Positions 55,002 through 64,000 of a stretch of 64,000 nucleotides of DNA are shown one piece after another. The notes under the pieces were generated by a model. It searched no databases and was not told where the DNA came from. It saw only the letters and a program-made list of their open reading frames with translations. The stretch is from Crocinitomicaceae bacterium (lineage in GTDB: Bacteria > Bacteroidota > Bacteroidia > Flavobacteriales_D > Crocinitomicaceae), in NCBI GenBank assembly GCA_030830785.1, contig JAURMI010000003.1:62001-126000 (forward strand). Reading direction: 5' to 3'. Within the stretch, counting starts at the first letter, position 1. Every line of letters begins with the position of its first letter. The translations under genes and the position numbers were made by a program.

Positions 55002-56102
55002 ATGTCAAAACCACTTCGCATTTGCCACCTTACAAGTGTTCACCAAGACGGTGATGTGAGGATATTTCATAAAATGGCTAAAACCATGTCAAGTGATTTT
55101 GAAGTGCATATTGTGGTGCCCAACACGAAATCTCGTATTGATGATGGAGTTACTATTCATAGTTTTGAAGCTGAAACAAAAAATCGGAAAATACGCATGC
55201 AAAAAACCGTAAATCAGGTTTTAGAAGTCGCAATCCAAGTTGATGCAGATATTTATCATCTCCATGATCCTGAATTGTTGCGCTTGAGCAGCAAATTGAA
55301 AGCAAACGGCGCAAAGGTTATTTTTGATTCACACGAGGATGTACCCAAGCAGATTATGGATAAACATTGGATCCCTTGGATATTGCGTCGTTTTATTTCT
55401 ATATTTTATGCGCAATACGAGCGCTATTATTCCAAAAAACTAGATGGGATTATTTCTGTTACTCCTACGATTTGTGAGAGATTTAGTAAAATAAATTCAA
55501 AAGTTGAACTGATTCGAAATTTTCCGCTTGCCCATGAATTTCCGGCTGTCAATTTTACATTAAAAAACCCAAGTGAATTTTGTTACATAGGGGGCTTGTA
55601 TGAATCTCGAGGCATCAGAGAGGTTGTTTTGGCAATGGAAAATATTGACGGTCATCTTCATCTTGCAGGAAGTTTTGATGATCCTGCTCTTCAGAAGGAA
55701 CTTGAGCAAAGTATGGCATGGCAAAAAGTTACATTGCATGGCCAAATTAAAAGAGACGAGATTCAAAAATTACTCAAAAAATGCGCAGTGGGAATAGTAA
55801 CCCTACACCCCACTCCTAGCTACAAAGAAGCTTACCCGATTAAAATGTTTGAATACATGGCCGGTGGATGTGCTATATTGGCAAGTGATTTTCCGTTGTA
55901 CAGATTACTATTAGGTGATGACACCTGTGGGCGTTTTGTAGATCCAATGCATGTGTCTCAAATTGAGGAAGCGTTGAAAGATTTTATTGAAAATCCGACC
56001 CAAACCCTTCAATATGGTCAAAATGCAAGACAACTTTTTGAAAAAAAATTCAATTGGGAAGAGGAAGCAAAGAAGCTTCGTATTTTTTACCAAACACTTT
56101 AG
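55002..56102 (+). CDS. glycosyltransferase (GT4-like)
   Basis: 366 aa; LTSVHQDGDVRIFHKM, AVGIVTLHPTPSYKEAYPIKMFEYMAGGCAILASDFP (E-x7-E). Confidence 0.88.
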   Translation: MSKPLRICHLTSVHQDGDVRIFHKMAKTMSSDFEVHIVVPNTKSRIDDGVTIHSFEAETKNRKIRMQKTVNQVLEVAIQVDADIYHLHDPELLRLSSKLKANGAKVIFDSHEDVPKQIMDKHWIPWILRRFISIFYAQYERYYSKKLDGIISVTPTICERFSKINSKVELIRNFPLAHEFPAVNFTLKNPSEFCYIGGLYESRGIREVVLAMENIDGHLHLAGSFDDPALQKELEQSMAWQKVTLHGQIKRDEIQKLLKKCAVGIVTLHPTPSYKEAYPIKMFEYMAGGCAILASDFPLYRLLLGDDTCGRFVDPMHVSQIEEALKDFIENPTQTLQYGQNARQLFEKKFNWEEEAKKLRIFYQTL

Positions 56103-57335
56103 ATGCCAAGAGTAGAACGCTTATATCATATAATTCTAATCGCCTTTTGCGGAACTTGGCTTCTGTTAAAGGCTTTAGTAGGCCCAACTCTAATCATTCT
56201 CCTTATTTTGTCATTTATCGGCAATCAAAGAAATGAAAATCGATTTAGAATTAACAATCTTAATTGGCTTTGGATTTTACTTTTCGGGATCTACGCATTG
56301 TCACTACTGTGGTCATCTTCTCCAGATTACGAAGCATTAGAAAGAAAGTTGGCTTTTATTGCATTTCCCTTACTGTTCGCATTCAAATGGGGTAAACCAC
56401 TTCCAATATCAAAAATGTGGCTAGCGCATGCCATTGGCTGTCTATTATTGGTAGCCATCGCTTATTACGATGCCATTGCATGTCAGCTTACCTTGGGCGA
56501 TAGCGTTCGTTGTTTTAGTACAACCTATTTTTCACAAGTCCATCACCCCTCCTATTTTTCGGCTTTTTTGTTGCTTAGCATTATTGGGCTATTATTTAAA
56601 AAGATAGCTTGGTTTGATGAACAAAGGTCATGGATATCTTGGCTATTGATTTGTGTCTTTAGTGCCATGCATCTCCATCTAGGAACTCTCGCTGGAATGT
56701 TGGCACTTATCATGATATTTGTGGTTTATTTAAGCATCGAATTGGCGAAAAAATGGGGGGTGTATCGCAGCATTCTTTTTGGCCTTGTGGTATTTTGTGG
56801 TGGTATTATTACTGCACTTCAAAGCTCGGAAATTAAAGCCGATGCACTTAATGCGATTGACTTTACTTCTGACTATTTAAAAAGTCCACAAGCCTTTGTA
56901 GAATCTAGAAAAGAGCCACTTCAAGGCAATGAACTTCGGCTTATTCTATGGACGGCAAGTTTTCAAGAGGCTTACGCCTACCCTTTTGGTCTTGGATTAG
57001 GAGGAATGGAGCCTTCATTGAGCGTTAGATTGATCCATTGGGGCTATCCTTTACAGGCTAAAAAACAGTTTAACCCACACAACCAATTTTTACAAATTTT
57101 AAATGAAATTGGAATTCTTGGCCTCATTCTATTTTTAGCAATTATTGTACAATTTATTCGTTGTGCTCGCAAACAAAACGAAATCTATCTAATAATATTT
57201 GCAATTGTTTTTGCTATTTTCTCGCTTTTCGAAAGTGTCTTACAACGTGAATCAGGAATTGTATTTTTTGTATGTTGGTTTTGTGTTTTCAATACTTTTT
57301 GGATAAATAAAACATTAATTAAATCTTCTAGATGA
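56103..57335 (+). CDS. O-antigen ligase/polymerase family membrane protein
   Basis: 410 aa polytopic; RLILWTASFQEAYAYPFGLGLGG...NPHNQFLQILNEIGILGLILFLAI (Wzy_C/WaaL-like NPHNxFL motif). Confidence 0.85.
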   Translation: MPRVERLYHIILIAFCGTWLLLKALVGPTLIILLILSFIGNQRNENRFRINNLNWLWILLFGIYALSLLWSSSPDYEALERKLAFIAFPLLFAFKWGKPLPISKMWLAHAIGCLLLVAIAYYDAIACQLTLGDSVRCFSTTYFSQVHHPSYFSAFLLLSIIGLLFKKIAWFDEQRSWISWLLICVFSAMHLHLGTLAGMLALIMIFVVYLSIELAKKWGVYRSILFGLVVFCGGIITALQSSEIKADALNAIDFTSDYLKSPQAFVESRKEPLQGNELRLILWTASFQEAYAYPFGLGLGGMEPSLSVRLIHWGYPLQAKKQFNPHNQFLQILNEIGILGLILFLAIIVQFIRCARKQNEIYLIIFAIVFAIFSLFESVLQRESGIVFFVCWFCVFNTFWINKTLIKSSR

Positions 57336-58552
57336 GAATTCTGATCCTTACGCAATACTACCCACCAGAAATCGGGGCACCTCAAAACCGCTTGCATGAA
57401 CTTGCTATTAGATTAAAGGATTTGGGTGCGCATATTGAGGTGTTAACTGCCTTGCCCAATTATCCCCAAATGAAAATTCATCAAGAATATAAGGCTAAAA
57501 AAAATAGAGAAGAATTGATTGATGGTATTGTTGTTCACAGATCTTGGATTTACGTTTCTAATTCAAAAGGGATTTTTTCTAGATTATTAAATTATTTTAG
57601 TTTTGTTTGGAGTTCATATTGGCGCGGAAAGAAACTGCCTGAGTTTGATTTTCTTTTTGTTGAAAGCCCACCTTTATTTCTTGGATACAGTGCAATGCGC
57701 TTGGCAAAAAAACTGAATTCTAAATTAATTTTCAATGTCAGCGACCTCTGGCCAGAAAGCGCTGAGAAACTTGGTATTGTTCAAAATAAAATGTTATTGA
57801 ATCTAGCTTATAGGCTTGAATCAAAATGTTATTTAAAAGCGGATTTGATTACTGGGCAAACACAAGGAATTGTTAAGGACATTTCAAGGCGCTTTAATTT
57901 AAAAAATATACACTGGTTACCAAATGGTGTAAATATTGATTTTTATAATCCCAAACAGATTAAACTTGGCGATTTTAGAGAAAAAAATGGATTCAATCAT
58001 GATGATCTATTGTTTTTCTATGGCGGTATAATTGGGCATGCACAAGGGCTAGAAGTAGTTTTGAAAGCAGCTCAAATTGTCGGTGAGCATCAAAAAATTA
58101 AGTTCATCATTCAGGGTTCTGGGCCACAGTTACACAAGCTAAAAGAGCTCAAAGAATCTTTAGCCTTGCAAAATGTATATTTTTTTGATGCCGTCAATAA
58201 ATCCCAAATGCCAAGCGTTTTAAAAGCAGTAGATATTGCGCTAGTTCCGCTTAAAAAACTGCCCTTATTTGAAGGGGCCATTCCATCAAAAGTTTTTGAA
58301 GCATTGTCAATGGAAGTTCCATTACTCCTTGGGGTGGACGGCGAGGCAAAGCATCATTTTATCGATACTGCCCAAGCAGGTTGGTTTTTTGAACCTGGGA
58401 ATTTTAATCAATTAGCCGATGTTATACTCAAAATTGAAAAAAATCCAAGTTTAATTCAAAAGGCCGGACAAAATGGAAGAAAATATGTGAGTGAATTTTT
58501 TAATCGAGACCAAATTGCAGCATCTTTGTATAATCGTTTTAAATCTCTATGA
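57332..58552 (+). CDS. glycosyltransferase family 4 (WbuB-like)
   Basis: 406 aa; ILTQYYPPEIGAPQNRLHELA, SDLWPESAEKLG, PSKVFEALSMEVPLLLGVDGEA. Confidence 0.92.
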   Translation: MRILILTQYYPPEIGAPQNRLHELAIRLKDLGAHIEVLTALPNYPQMKIHQEYKAKKNREELIDGIVVHRSWIYVSNSKGIFSRLLNYFSFVWSSYWRGKKLPEFDFLFVESPPLFLGYSAMRLAKKLNSKLIFNVSDLWPESAEKLGIVQNKMLLNLAYRLESKCYLKADLITGQTQGIVKDISRRFNLKNIHWLPNGVNIDFYNPKQIKLGDFREKNGFNHDDLLFFYGGIIGHAQGLEVVLKAAQIVGEHQKIKFIIQGSGPQLHKLKELKESLALQNVYFFDAVNKSQMPSVLKAVDIALVPLKKLPLFEGAIPSKVFEALSMEVPLLLGVDGEAKHHFIDTAQAGWFFEPGNFNQLADVILKIEKNPSLIQKAGQNGRKYVSEFFNRDQIAASLYNRFKSL

Positions 58553-59760
58553 TGATTCCATTTTCACCTCCAAGAATTGATCAAGCCGTTATAGACGAAG
58601 TAAATGCAGCCTTAAATAGTGGTTGGATAACCACCGGGCCGCGCACCAAACTATTCGAAAAACAAATAACCGCGTATTGTGATGCCAAGACCACCATAGC
58701 AGTTAGTTCATGGACGATGGGCATGGAAATCTTACTGCGTTGGTGGGGCGTTGGACCAGGAGATGAAGTTATAATTCCTGCATACACGTATTGTGCGAGC
58801 GCAAACGTCGTTTTGCATACCGGTGCAACGCCAATTATGGTGGACATCAATTCAGATGATTTTAATATGTCGGTAGCTGAGGTTGCTGCAAAAATTACAC
58901 ATCGAACAAAAGTAATTATGCCAGTAGATATTGGCGGTTTTCCCTGCGACTACCAGAAGCTTTTTGCGATTATTGAAGATAAAAAGTCACTATTTAATCC
59001 AAACTCAATACAACAAGAAAAATTGGGCCGAATTTTAATTGCCGCTGATGCAGCACATAGTTTTGGTGCCTATTACGAGTCAAAAAGGGTTGGCAGCATT
59101 GCCGATGTAACTGTATTTTCTTTCCATGCGGTGAAAAACTTGACAACCGCAGAGGGTGGTGCCATCACTTTTAAACTACCGGATGTCTTTGACCACGAAG
59201 AGATTTATAAAACATTTAACATCAAAATTTTACACGGACAATCTAAGGATGCACTGGCAAAAACTCAAAAAGGCGCATGGCGCTACGATGTATTGGAACC
59301 TGGTTTCAAGTGCAATATGACCGACATTCAAGCAGCCATAGGACTTGTCGAATTAAATCGATATCAAGAAAACTTAAACCGTCGAAAAGAAATCTTTAAA
59401 AGCTATGACAGTGTTTTTGCAAATTTCGATTGGGCAGAAACACCTAAATACCAAACAGCACATAAAATCAGTTCATTTCACCTTTATCAGTTGAGAATTA
59501 ATGGGTGTACGGAGGCGCAAAGAGATGCCATCATTCAAGAAATTTTCGAACATGAGGTGGCTGTAAATGTTCATTTCCAGCCACTTCCGCTGCTAAGCGC
59601 CTATAAAAAGTTAGGTTACAAAATGGATCAATATCCAAATGCTTTTGCTAATTATGCCACCGAAATTTCATTGCCTGTATATTATGACCTTAGTGACAAA
59701 GACGTCCAGACGGTAATTAAGGCGGTGTGTTCTTCGGTTAAAAAAATATTAGAAAAGTGA
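58549..59760 (+). CDS. DegT/DnrJ/EryC1/StrS aminotransferase
   Basis: 403 aa; GPGDEVIIPAYTYCASANVVLHTGATPIMVDI, AADAAHSFGA, VFSFHAVKNLTTAEGGAI (PLP lysine). Confidence 0.94.
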   Translation: MMIPFSPPRIDQAVIDEVNAALNSGWITTGPRTKLFEKQITAYCDAKTTIAVSSWTMGMEILLRWWGVGPGDEVIIPAYTYCASANVVLHTGATPIMVDINSDDFNMSVAEVAAKITHRTKVIMPVDIGGFPCDYQKLFAIIEDKKSLFNPNSIQQEKLGRILIAADAAHSFGAYYESKRVGSIADVTVFSFHAVKNLTTAEGGAITFKLPDVFDHEEIYKTFNIKILHGQSKDALAKTQKGAWRYDVLEPGFKCNMTDIQAAIGLVELNRYQENLNRRKEIFKSYDSVFANFDWAETPKYQTAHKISSFHLYQLRINGCTEAQRDAIIQEIFEHEVAVNVHFQPLPLLSAYKKLGYKMDQYPNAFANYATEISLPVYYDLSDKDVQTVIKAVCSSVKKILEK

Positions 59761-60428
59761 GGGGCTTAATCGTTCTTCTATTCACACTTTTAGCCATAAA
59801 TTCTAAAGCACAAGAATGGCCAATTAAAACCGATACCTGTAACGCAATTCCCTTAGGTGTTAATTTTGGCGCTTGCCAAATGGTTTTAGGTTGGGCATAT
59901 ATTGACACGGGGTGTGTCCTCATCTCGGGATGTGGCCCTATTGGAAGCGATGGCATTGATTATAACGCCTCATTTTTTAGTTCTTCTTACGCTTGCAACA
60001 GTGCTTGCTTAGCAGATACAACATTAAACACCAACTGTATTGATTCCTCATTGATGGATCCTTCTATTTGCTGCATTGATACCTATGACCCAGTATGTGG
60101 GTGTGATTCAATTACCTATCAAAATTGGTGTGTCGCAACATTTTATTATGGCATTGACTCCTATTATCAAGGAGCTTGTGTTACTAACAATATAAATGCG
60201 CTTCAAGGCAAACAATTCACTATTTACCCGAATCCTTCAAACGGACAAATTAATATTGAAGGTATATACAAAGAAACTACCATAGGATTATATAATCTAC
60301 TTGGAAATTTAGTGCATAGTCAAATAGCTGAAGCATATGCTACTACGCTTAATTTACAAAATCTACCAAGGGGCTTTTACTTATTGACAATAGGCAATGA
60401 ATTTTGTCAAAAAATACGGATAGAGTAA
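59757..60428 (+). CDS. secreted T9SS-sorted protein with Kazal-like domain
   Basis: 223 aa; signal peptide, CCIDTYDPVCGCDSITYQNWCVATFYYGIDSYYQGACV, C-terminal FTIYPNPSNGQINIEG...FYLLTIGNEFCQKIRIE type A sorting domain. Confidence 0.85.
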   Translation: MRGLIVLLFTLLAINSKAQEWPIKTDTCNAIPLGVNFGACQMVLGWAYIDTGCVLISGCGPIGSDGIDYNASFFSSSYACNSACLADTTLNTNCIDSSLMDPSICCIDTYDPVCGCDSITYQNWCVATFYYGIDSYYQGACVTNNINALQGKQFTIYPNPSNGQINIEGIYKETTIGLYNLLGNLVHSQIAEAYATTLNLQNLPRGFYLLTIGNEFCQKIRIE

Positions 60429-60517
60429 GCTCATTCTAGCAATAAAGAAACTCACTGCGTAATTCTACCGAAAAACCTTTTCTAAACTCTTCTGAACTTT
60501 GAATTAAAACAAGGTTC

Positions 60518-62044
60518 ATGTTCATTAAAACTTACTCAAGCGCTGTTTTTGGTATTTCTGCTACTCTTATTCAAGTGGAAGTCAATATGGATATTGGCAT
60601 AAACTTTCATTTGGTTGGCCTGCCCGATAATGCTGTTAGAGAAAGTCATCAGCGCATCAAGGCTGCATTTAAAAATAATAAGCTCCATTTTCCAGGTAAA
60701 GAAATCACAATCAATCTATCGCCTGCCGATATGCGCAAGGAAGGCTCCGTTTTTGACTTGCCGATTGCCATTGGAATCTTAGCTGTAACCAATCAAATAA
60801 AAACAGACTTACTGAGTTCCTTTTTACTCCTAGGTGAACTATCCTTAGATGGCTGCATTCAGAAAACTAAAGGAATTCTTGCAGTAGCACTTCAAGCCAA
60901 AGCCAACGGATTCAAAGGCATCATCGTGCCCATCGAAAATGCAGCCGAAGCCTCGATTGTACCAGATTTAAAAGTATTTGGTGTAAAAACCATCATTGAG
61001 GTGATAAAACTTCTCAATGGAGATCAATCCATAAAAGAAACAACACCATTAAGTGTCCTAGAATTTGAACAATTATTACAACCCTACTCAATTGACTTTT
61101 CCGATGTTAAAGGGCAATTTATTGCCAAACGTGCTTTTGAAATTGCTGCGGCAGGAGCTCATAATATTATCGTTGTGGGCCCGCCAGGAGCGGGAAAATC
61201 TATGTTAGCCAAAAGATTGCCGACGATTTTACCGCCAATGACACTTGATGAAGCCCTCGAGACAACCAAAATACACAGTGTAACCAATAAAAAAAGTGAC
61301 CACGGAATACTAACACAGCGTCCTTTTAGAAAGCCCCATCATACTATTTCAGATGTTGGCCTAATTGGTGGAGGCAGTATTCCGCATCCAGGTGAAATCT
61401 CACTTGCACACAATGGCGTGTTGTTTTTAGATGAATTACCTGAATATAAAAGACAAGTTCTCGAAGTTTTACGACAGCCATTAGAGGACCGGGTTGTTTC
61501 TATTTCACGATCTAGATATTCTTTAGAATTCCCAACAAATTTTATGTTGGTGGGAGCTATGAATCCATGTCCGTGTGGATTTCTAAATCACCCAGAAAAG
61601 GCTTGTAGTTGCGACTTCAAAACCATTGAGCGTTATCGCCAGCGTGTTTCTGGCCCATTGCTAGATAGAATCGACATGCATATTGAGGTAAGCCCAGTAA
61701 AATATATGGAACTCACTGAGACCAATTCAAGCGAATCGAGCCAAAGCATACGCAACAGAATTTTGGAAGCGCGTAAAATACAACAAGACAGATTTAGCAA
61801 AGTCCAAGCAATTTATGCCAATGCCCAAATGAACAGAAAACAAGTCGAAGAGTTCTGCAAGCTTGAACCAGCCGGCCAAGCCATATTACAGAAAGCAATG
61901 AAAAAGCTTGGTCTTTCTGCAAGAGCCTACGAGCGTATCTTGAAAGTTGCACGAACAATCGCCGACCTCGACACGTCATTGGATATCAAAACGCATCATA
62001 TCAGTGAGGCCATTCAATATCGCAAATTAGACCGCAACATATAA
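60518..62044 (+). CDS. YifB/ComM-family Mg-chelatase-like AAA ATPase
   Basis: 508 aa; GPPGAGKSMLAKRLPTILPP, RPFRKPHHTISDVGLIGGG, GAMNPCPCGF. Confidence 0.96.
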   Translation: MFIKTYSSAVFGISATLIQVEVNMDIGINFHLVGLPDNAVRESHQRIKAAFKNNKLHFPGKEITINLSPADMRKEGSVFDLPIAIGILAVTNQIKTDLLSSFLLLGELSLDGCIQKTKGILAVALQAKANGFKGIIVPIENAAEASIVPDLKVFGVKTIIEVIKLLNGDQSIKETTPLSVLEFEQLLQPYSIDFSDVKGQFIAKRAFEIAAAGAHNIIVVGPPGAGKSMLAKRLPTILPPMTLDEALETTKIHSVTNKKSDHGILTQRPFRKPHHTISDVGLIGGGSIPHPGEISLAHNGVLFLDELPEYKRQVLEVLRQPLEDRVVSISRSRYSLEFPTNFMLVGAMNPCPCGFLNHPEKACSCDFKTIERYRQRVSGPLLDRIDMHIEVSPVKYMELTETNSSESSQSIRNRILEARKIQQDRFSKVQAIYANAQMNRKQVEEFCKLEPAGQAILQKAMKKLGLSARAYERILKVARTIADLDTSLDIKTHHISEAIQYRKLDRNI

Positions 62045-62066
62045 AGAATTTTATTTGATTTCGATG

Positions 62067-62726
62067 CTAAAAGTCTGCAGGCAAACCTCCTTCACCCTCA
62101 CCCACCTGTTCTGTCTCTCTTTGAATCTTTATTGAATCACATTTCATACAGGCTGTATTAAATTTATCATTTAATGTACTGACGGCCTTAGCATTATTTG
62201 CTTCGTTGTCAACAATTGCATTGTAACCTTCTGGATTTGGATAATTCGCTTTGACAATATCTAATTTACAATCACAATCGTATTTATCTTCACTTTTACA
62301 TCTATCCAAGAATCGTTTTTCTTTTTCTTGAGTCCAACCATCGTTCATAGAAGAAACCTTAGAAAATCCAATAAATGAAACTAAAATAGAAGCGACAGAA
62401 TAAATAATCGCTGAACTAAAGGCAATTTTTGAGCCAGATTTTGAAGCGTAGCGCAGAAAACCCAAACCAAATAAAATGGAAAAAAGTAAGGCGCTCCCAA
62501 TTAAAATAAATAAAAATAGTTGTCTGTTATCATCAGTCCATGCATCTTTATGAAGAAACTTATAAGCACCGCCAAAAATCAATAAGTACAATCCAAGGTA
62601 GGTTGCTATGGTTCCATAACCATGAATTTTTCCATCAGCACTTTTTTTTCCATTCTTTTTTAAAAGAAACCCCATGATAAAAAGGGAAATTCCACCGATT
62701 AGGGATAAAATAAATATAGATGTCAT
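62067..62726 (-). CDS. membrane protein of unknown function with Cys-containing C-terminal domain
   Basis: 219 aa; four predicted hydrophobic segments then WTQEKEKRFLDRCKSEDKYDCDCKLDIVKANYPNPEGYN...CMKCDS. Confidence 0.72.
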   Translation of the reverse strand: MTSIFILSLIGGISLFIMGFLLKKNGKKSADGKIHGYGTIATYLGLYLLIFGGAYKFLHKDAWTDDNRQLFLFILIGSALLFSILFGLGFLRYASKSGSKIAFSSAIIYSVASILVSFIGFSKVSSMNDGWTQEKEKRFLDRCKSEDKYDCDCKLDIVKANYPNPEGYNAIVDNEANNAKAVSTLNDKFNTACMKCDSIKIQRETEQVGEGEGGLPADF

Positions 62727-62813
62727 AGTAAACTTTTTTCTAAAATAGTAAAAAAAGGCTTGTATTTATTATCTTAGTAAATAATTATCAGTTTAAATCA
62801 AAAATTTTACGAA

Positions 62814-63371
62814 ATGAAAAATATTATTATTTTATCACTGATGTTCTTCGGATTATCTGTTCAAGCCCAGAATATAACCGTTTCTGGAGCTACGTTCAAA
62901 AAGAAGTTGGACGTTAAAGGTGATGTATTAACGTATAATGGTGCCGGATTAAGACAAAAATACGGCTTCGATTTATATGTGGGTGCGCTATACTTGCCCA
63001 ATCAAACATCTGACGCAAATAAGATTATAAATTCTGATGAAATTCAGTGCATTAACATTAAAATCATTTCCAATAAAGTAACACGAGACAAATTTAACGA
63101 AACCGTTTCTGAAGGATTTTCGAAAGCTACTCACGGAAAAGCAACTGATGAGCAAAAAAAACTTTTCAAAAGCTATTTTTCTGCCGAGATAAAAGATAAG
63201 GATGACATTTTGTTAATATACAAACCAGGTAAAGGAGTTGCCGTAATGATTAATGGCAACTATAAAGGTGTTGTAGGTAACTTAGAATTCAAAAAAGCAC
63301 TTTGGTCTATCTGGCTAGGTGGCAATCCTGCTGATGGCAAATTAAAAAATAAAATGCTTGGAAAAGTATAG
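62814..63371 (+). CDS. chalcone isomerase-like family protein
   Basis: 185 aa; signal peptide; KYGFDLYVGALYLPNQTSDANKIINSDE...WLGGNPADGKLKNKMLG typical of the bacterial chalcone-isomerase-like family. Confidence 0.85.
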   Translation: MKNIIILSLMFFGLSVQAQNITVSGATFKKKLDVKGDVLTYNGAGLRQKYGFDLYVGALYLPNQTSDANKIINSDEIQCINIKIISNKVTRDKFNETVSEGFSKATHGKATDEQKKLFKSYFSAEIKDKDDILLIYKPGKGVAVMINGNYKGVVGNLEFKKALWSIWLGGNPADGKLKNKMLGKV

Positions 63372-63385
63372 GATTGGATAAATTT

Positions 63386-63413
63386 AAAAGCGGCCTTTGC
63401 CGCTTTTTTTTTC
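63386..63413 (+). terminator. Rho-independent terminator
   Basis: AAAAGCGGC-CTT-TGCCGCTTTTTTTTT. Confidence 0.93.
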
Positions 63414-63608
63414 ACAAAATAATACGCTGGGCACTCATGTCATATGCTGTTTTTAACGCTATGTAATTGCTTAAAATCTAATTTTCTTTGAGGCCATATT
63501 TCACAATATATCTTGTTTTCTCAGTGTTAAAAATTCATTTATAATTTACTTTAGGACTAAGTAAGTAAAGTTGCTTAATAAAAACTATTCACTAACTTCG
63601 AGGACTCT

Positions 63609-63616
63609 TATCTTTG
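63609..63616 (+). promoter_or_regulatory. -7 box TATCTTTG
   Basis: Matches TAnnTTTG; 6 nt before the ATG at 63623. Confidence 0.5.
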
Positions 63617-63622
63617 TTTGAA

Positions 63623-64000
63623 ATGACAAAACGATTTTTTCTTGCATTTACCTTTTTTATAGGTTTAGCTGCCTCGGCTCAAGATTATATCATTCGTGGC
63701 TTTTTGCACGATGCTTCTAATGGAGAACCAGTGGCAGATGAACGTGTAAAATTATTAAAAGCTGATAGCACGCCAATTGCTGTGGGCTATTCTAATATTG
63801 CGGGTTTTTTCTCCATACCAAAATTAAATGCAGGATCTTATATTTTAAAAATTGAAAAGGCCAAATATGAACGCAGCTTTTTAAATGTAGAAATTACGCC
63901 AGATAAAAAAATATTTGACGTGGGTTCTTGGAATTTATCTCCCAACACTTTGAATGTTCAAGATGTACGGGTAAGCAATCAAGACAAAGCCAAAAAACAG
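63623..64000 (+). CDS. N-terminus of outer-membrane protein with CarboxypepD_reg-like domain (probable TonB-dependent receptor); truncated by window end
   Basis: MTKRFFLAFTFFIGLAASAQDYIIRGFLHDASNGEPVADERVKLLKADSTPIAVGYSNIAGFFSIPKLNAGSYILKIEKAKYE; open to the end of the window. Confidence 0.75.
   Translation, partial: MTKRFFLAFTFFIGLAASAQDYIIRGFLHDASNGEPVADERVKLLKADSTPIAVGYSNIAGFFSIPKLNAGSYILKIEKAKYERSFLNVEITPDKKIFDVGSWNLSPNTLNVQDVRVSNQDKAKKQ

Noticed and set aside
52561-60428. Glycan cluster considered as a genomic island or defence system
   Set aside because: No integrase, transposase, tRNA junction or defence-family domain; the gene content is ordinary surface polysaccharide biosynthesis.

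Overview
This 64 kb window is chromosomal DNA from a member of the Bacteroidota, most likely Flavobacteriales. The assignment rests on GldD/GldE, a T9SS sorting tail, TAnnTTTG -7 promoter boxes and A-rich rather than Shine-Dalgarno start contexts. Most of it is housekeeping sequence: pyrF-prfA, an oxyR/peroxiredoxin/thioredoxin module, tig, tRNA-Leu, an Mla-type ABC transporter, groSL-secG-lptE-sigma54 regulator-miaB, topA-ssb-gldE-gldD-folK, clpPX, pdhB, the full str-S10-spc-alpha ribosomal superoperon (rpsL to rplQ), carA and eno. These are followed by a roughly 7 kb surface-polysaccharide cluster, a Kazal-like T9SS cargo protein, a YifB/ComM-family ATPase, and the start of a probable outer-membrane receptor. 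I see no CRISPR array, prophage, transposon or recognisable defence island. The strongest anomaly is an in-frame TGA inside rplE (ribosomal protein L5), at the codon for an invariant glycine (GFD[*]RGNF). The reading frame continues intact for a further 57 codons. TGA serves as a normal stop elsewhere in the window, so this is a sequence error, a nonsense variant or a local UGA-C readthrough/recoding event. Secondary points of interest are a three-gene envelope cluster containing two probable divergent paralogs (DUF4836-like), -7 boxes placed so close to start codons that near-leaderless mRNAs are predicted, candidate RNA structures upstream of rpsL and rpsD, and a 30-bp tandem repeat encoding an acidic tail on L17. 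Every family call comes from reading motifs; no database search was run.
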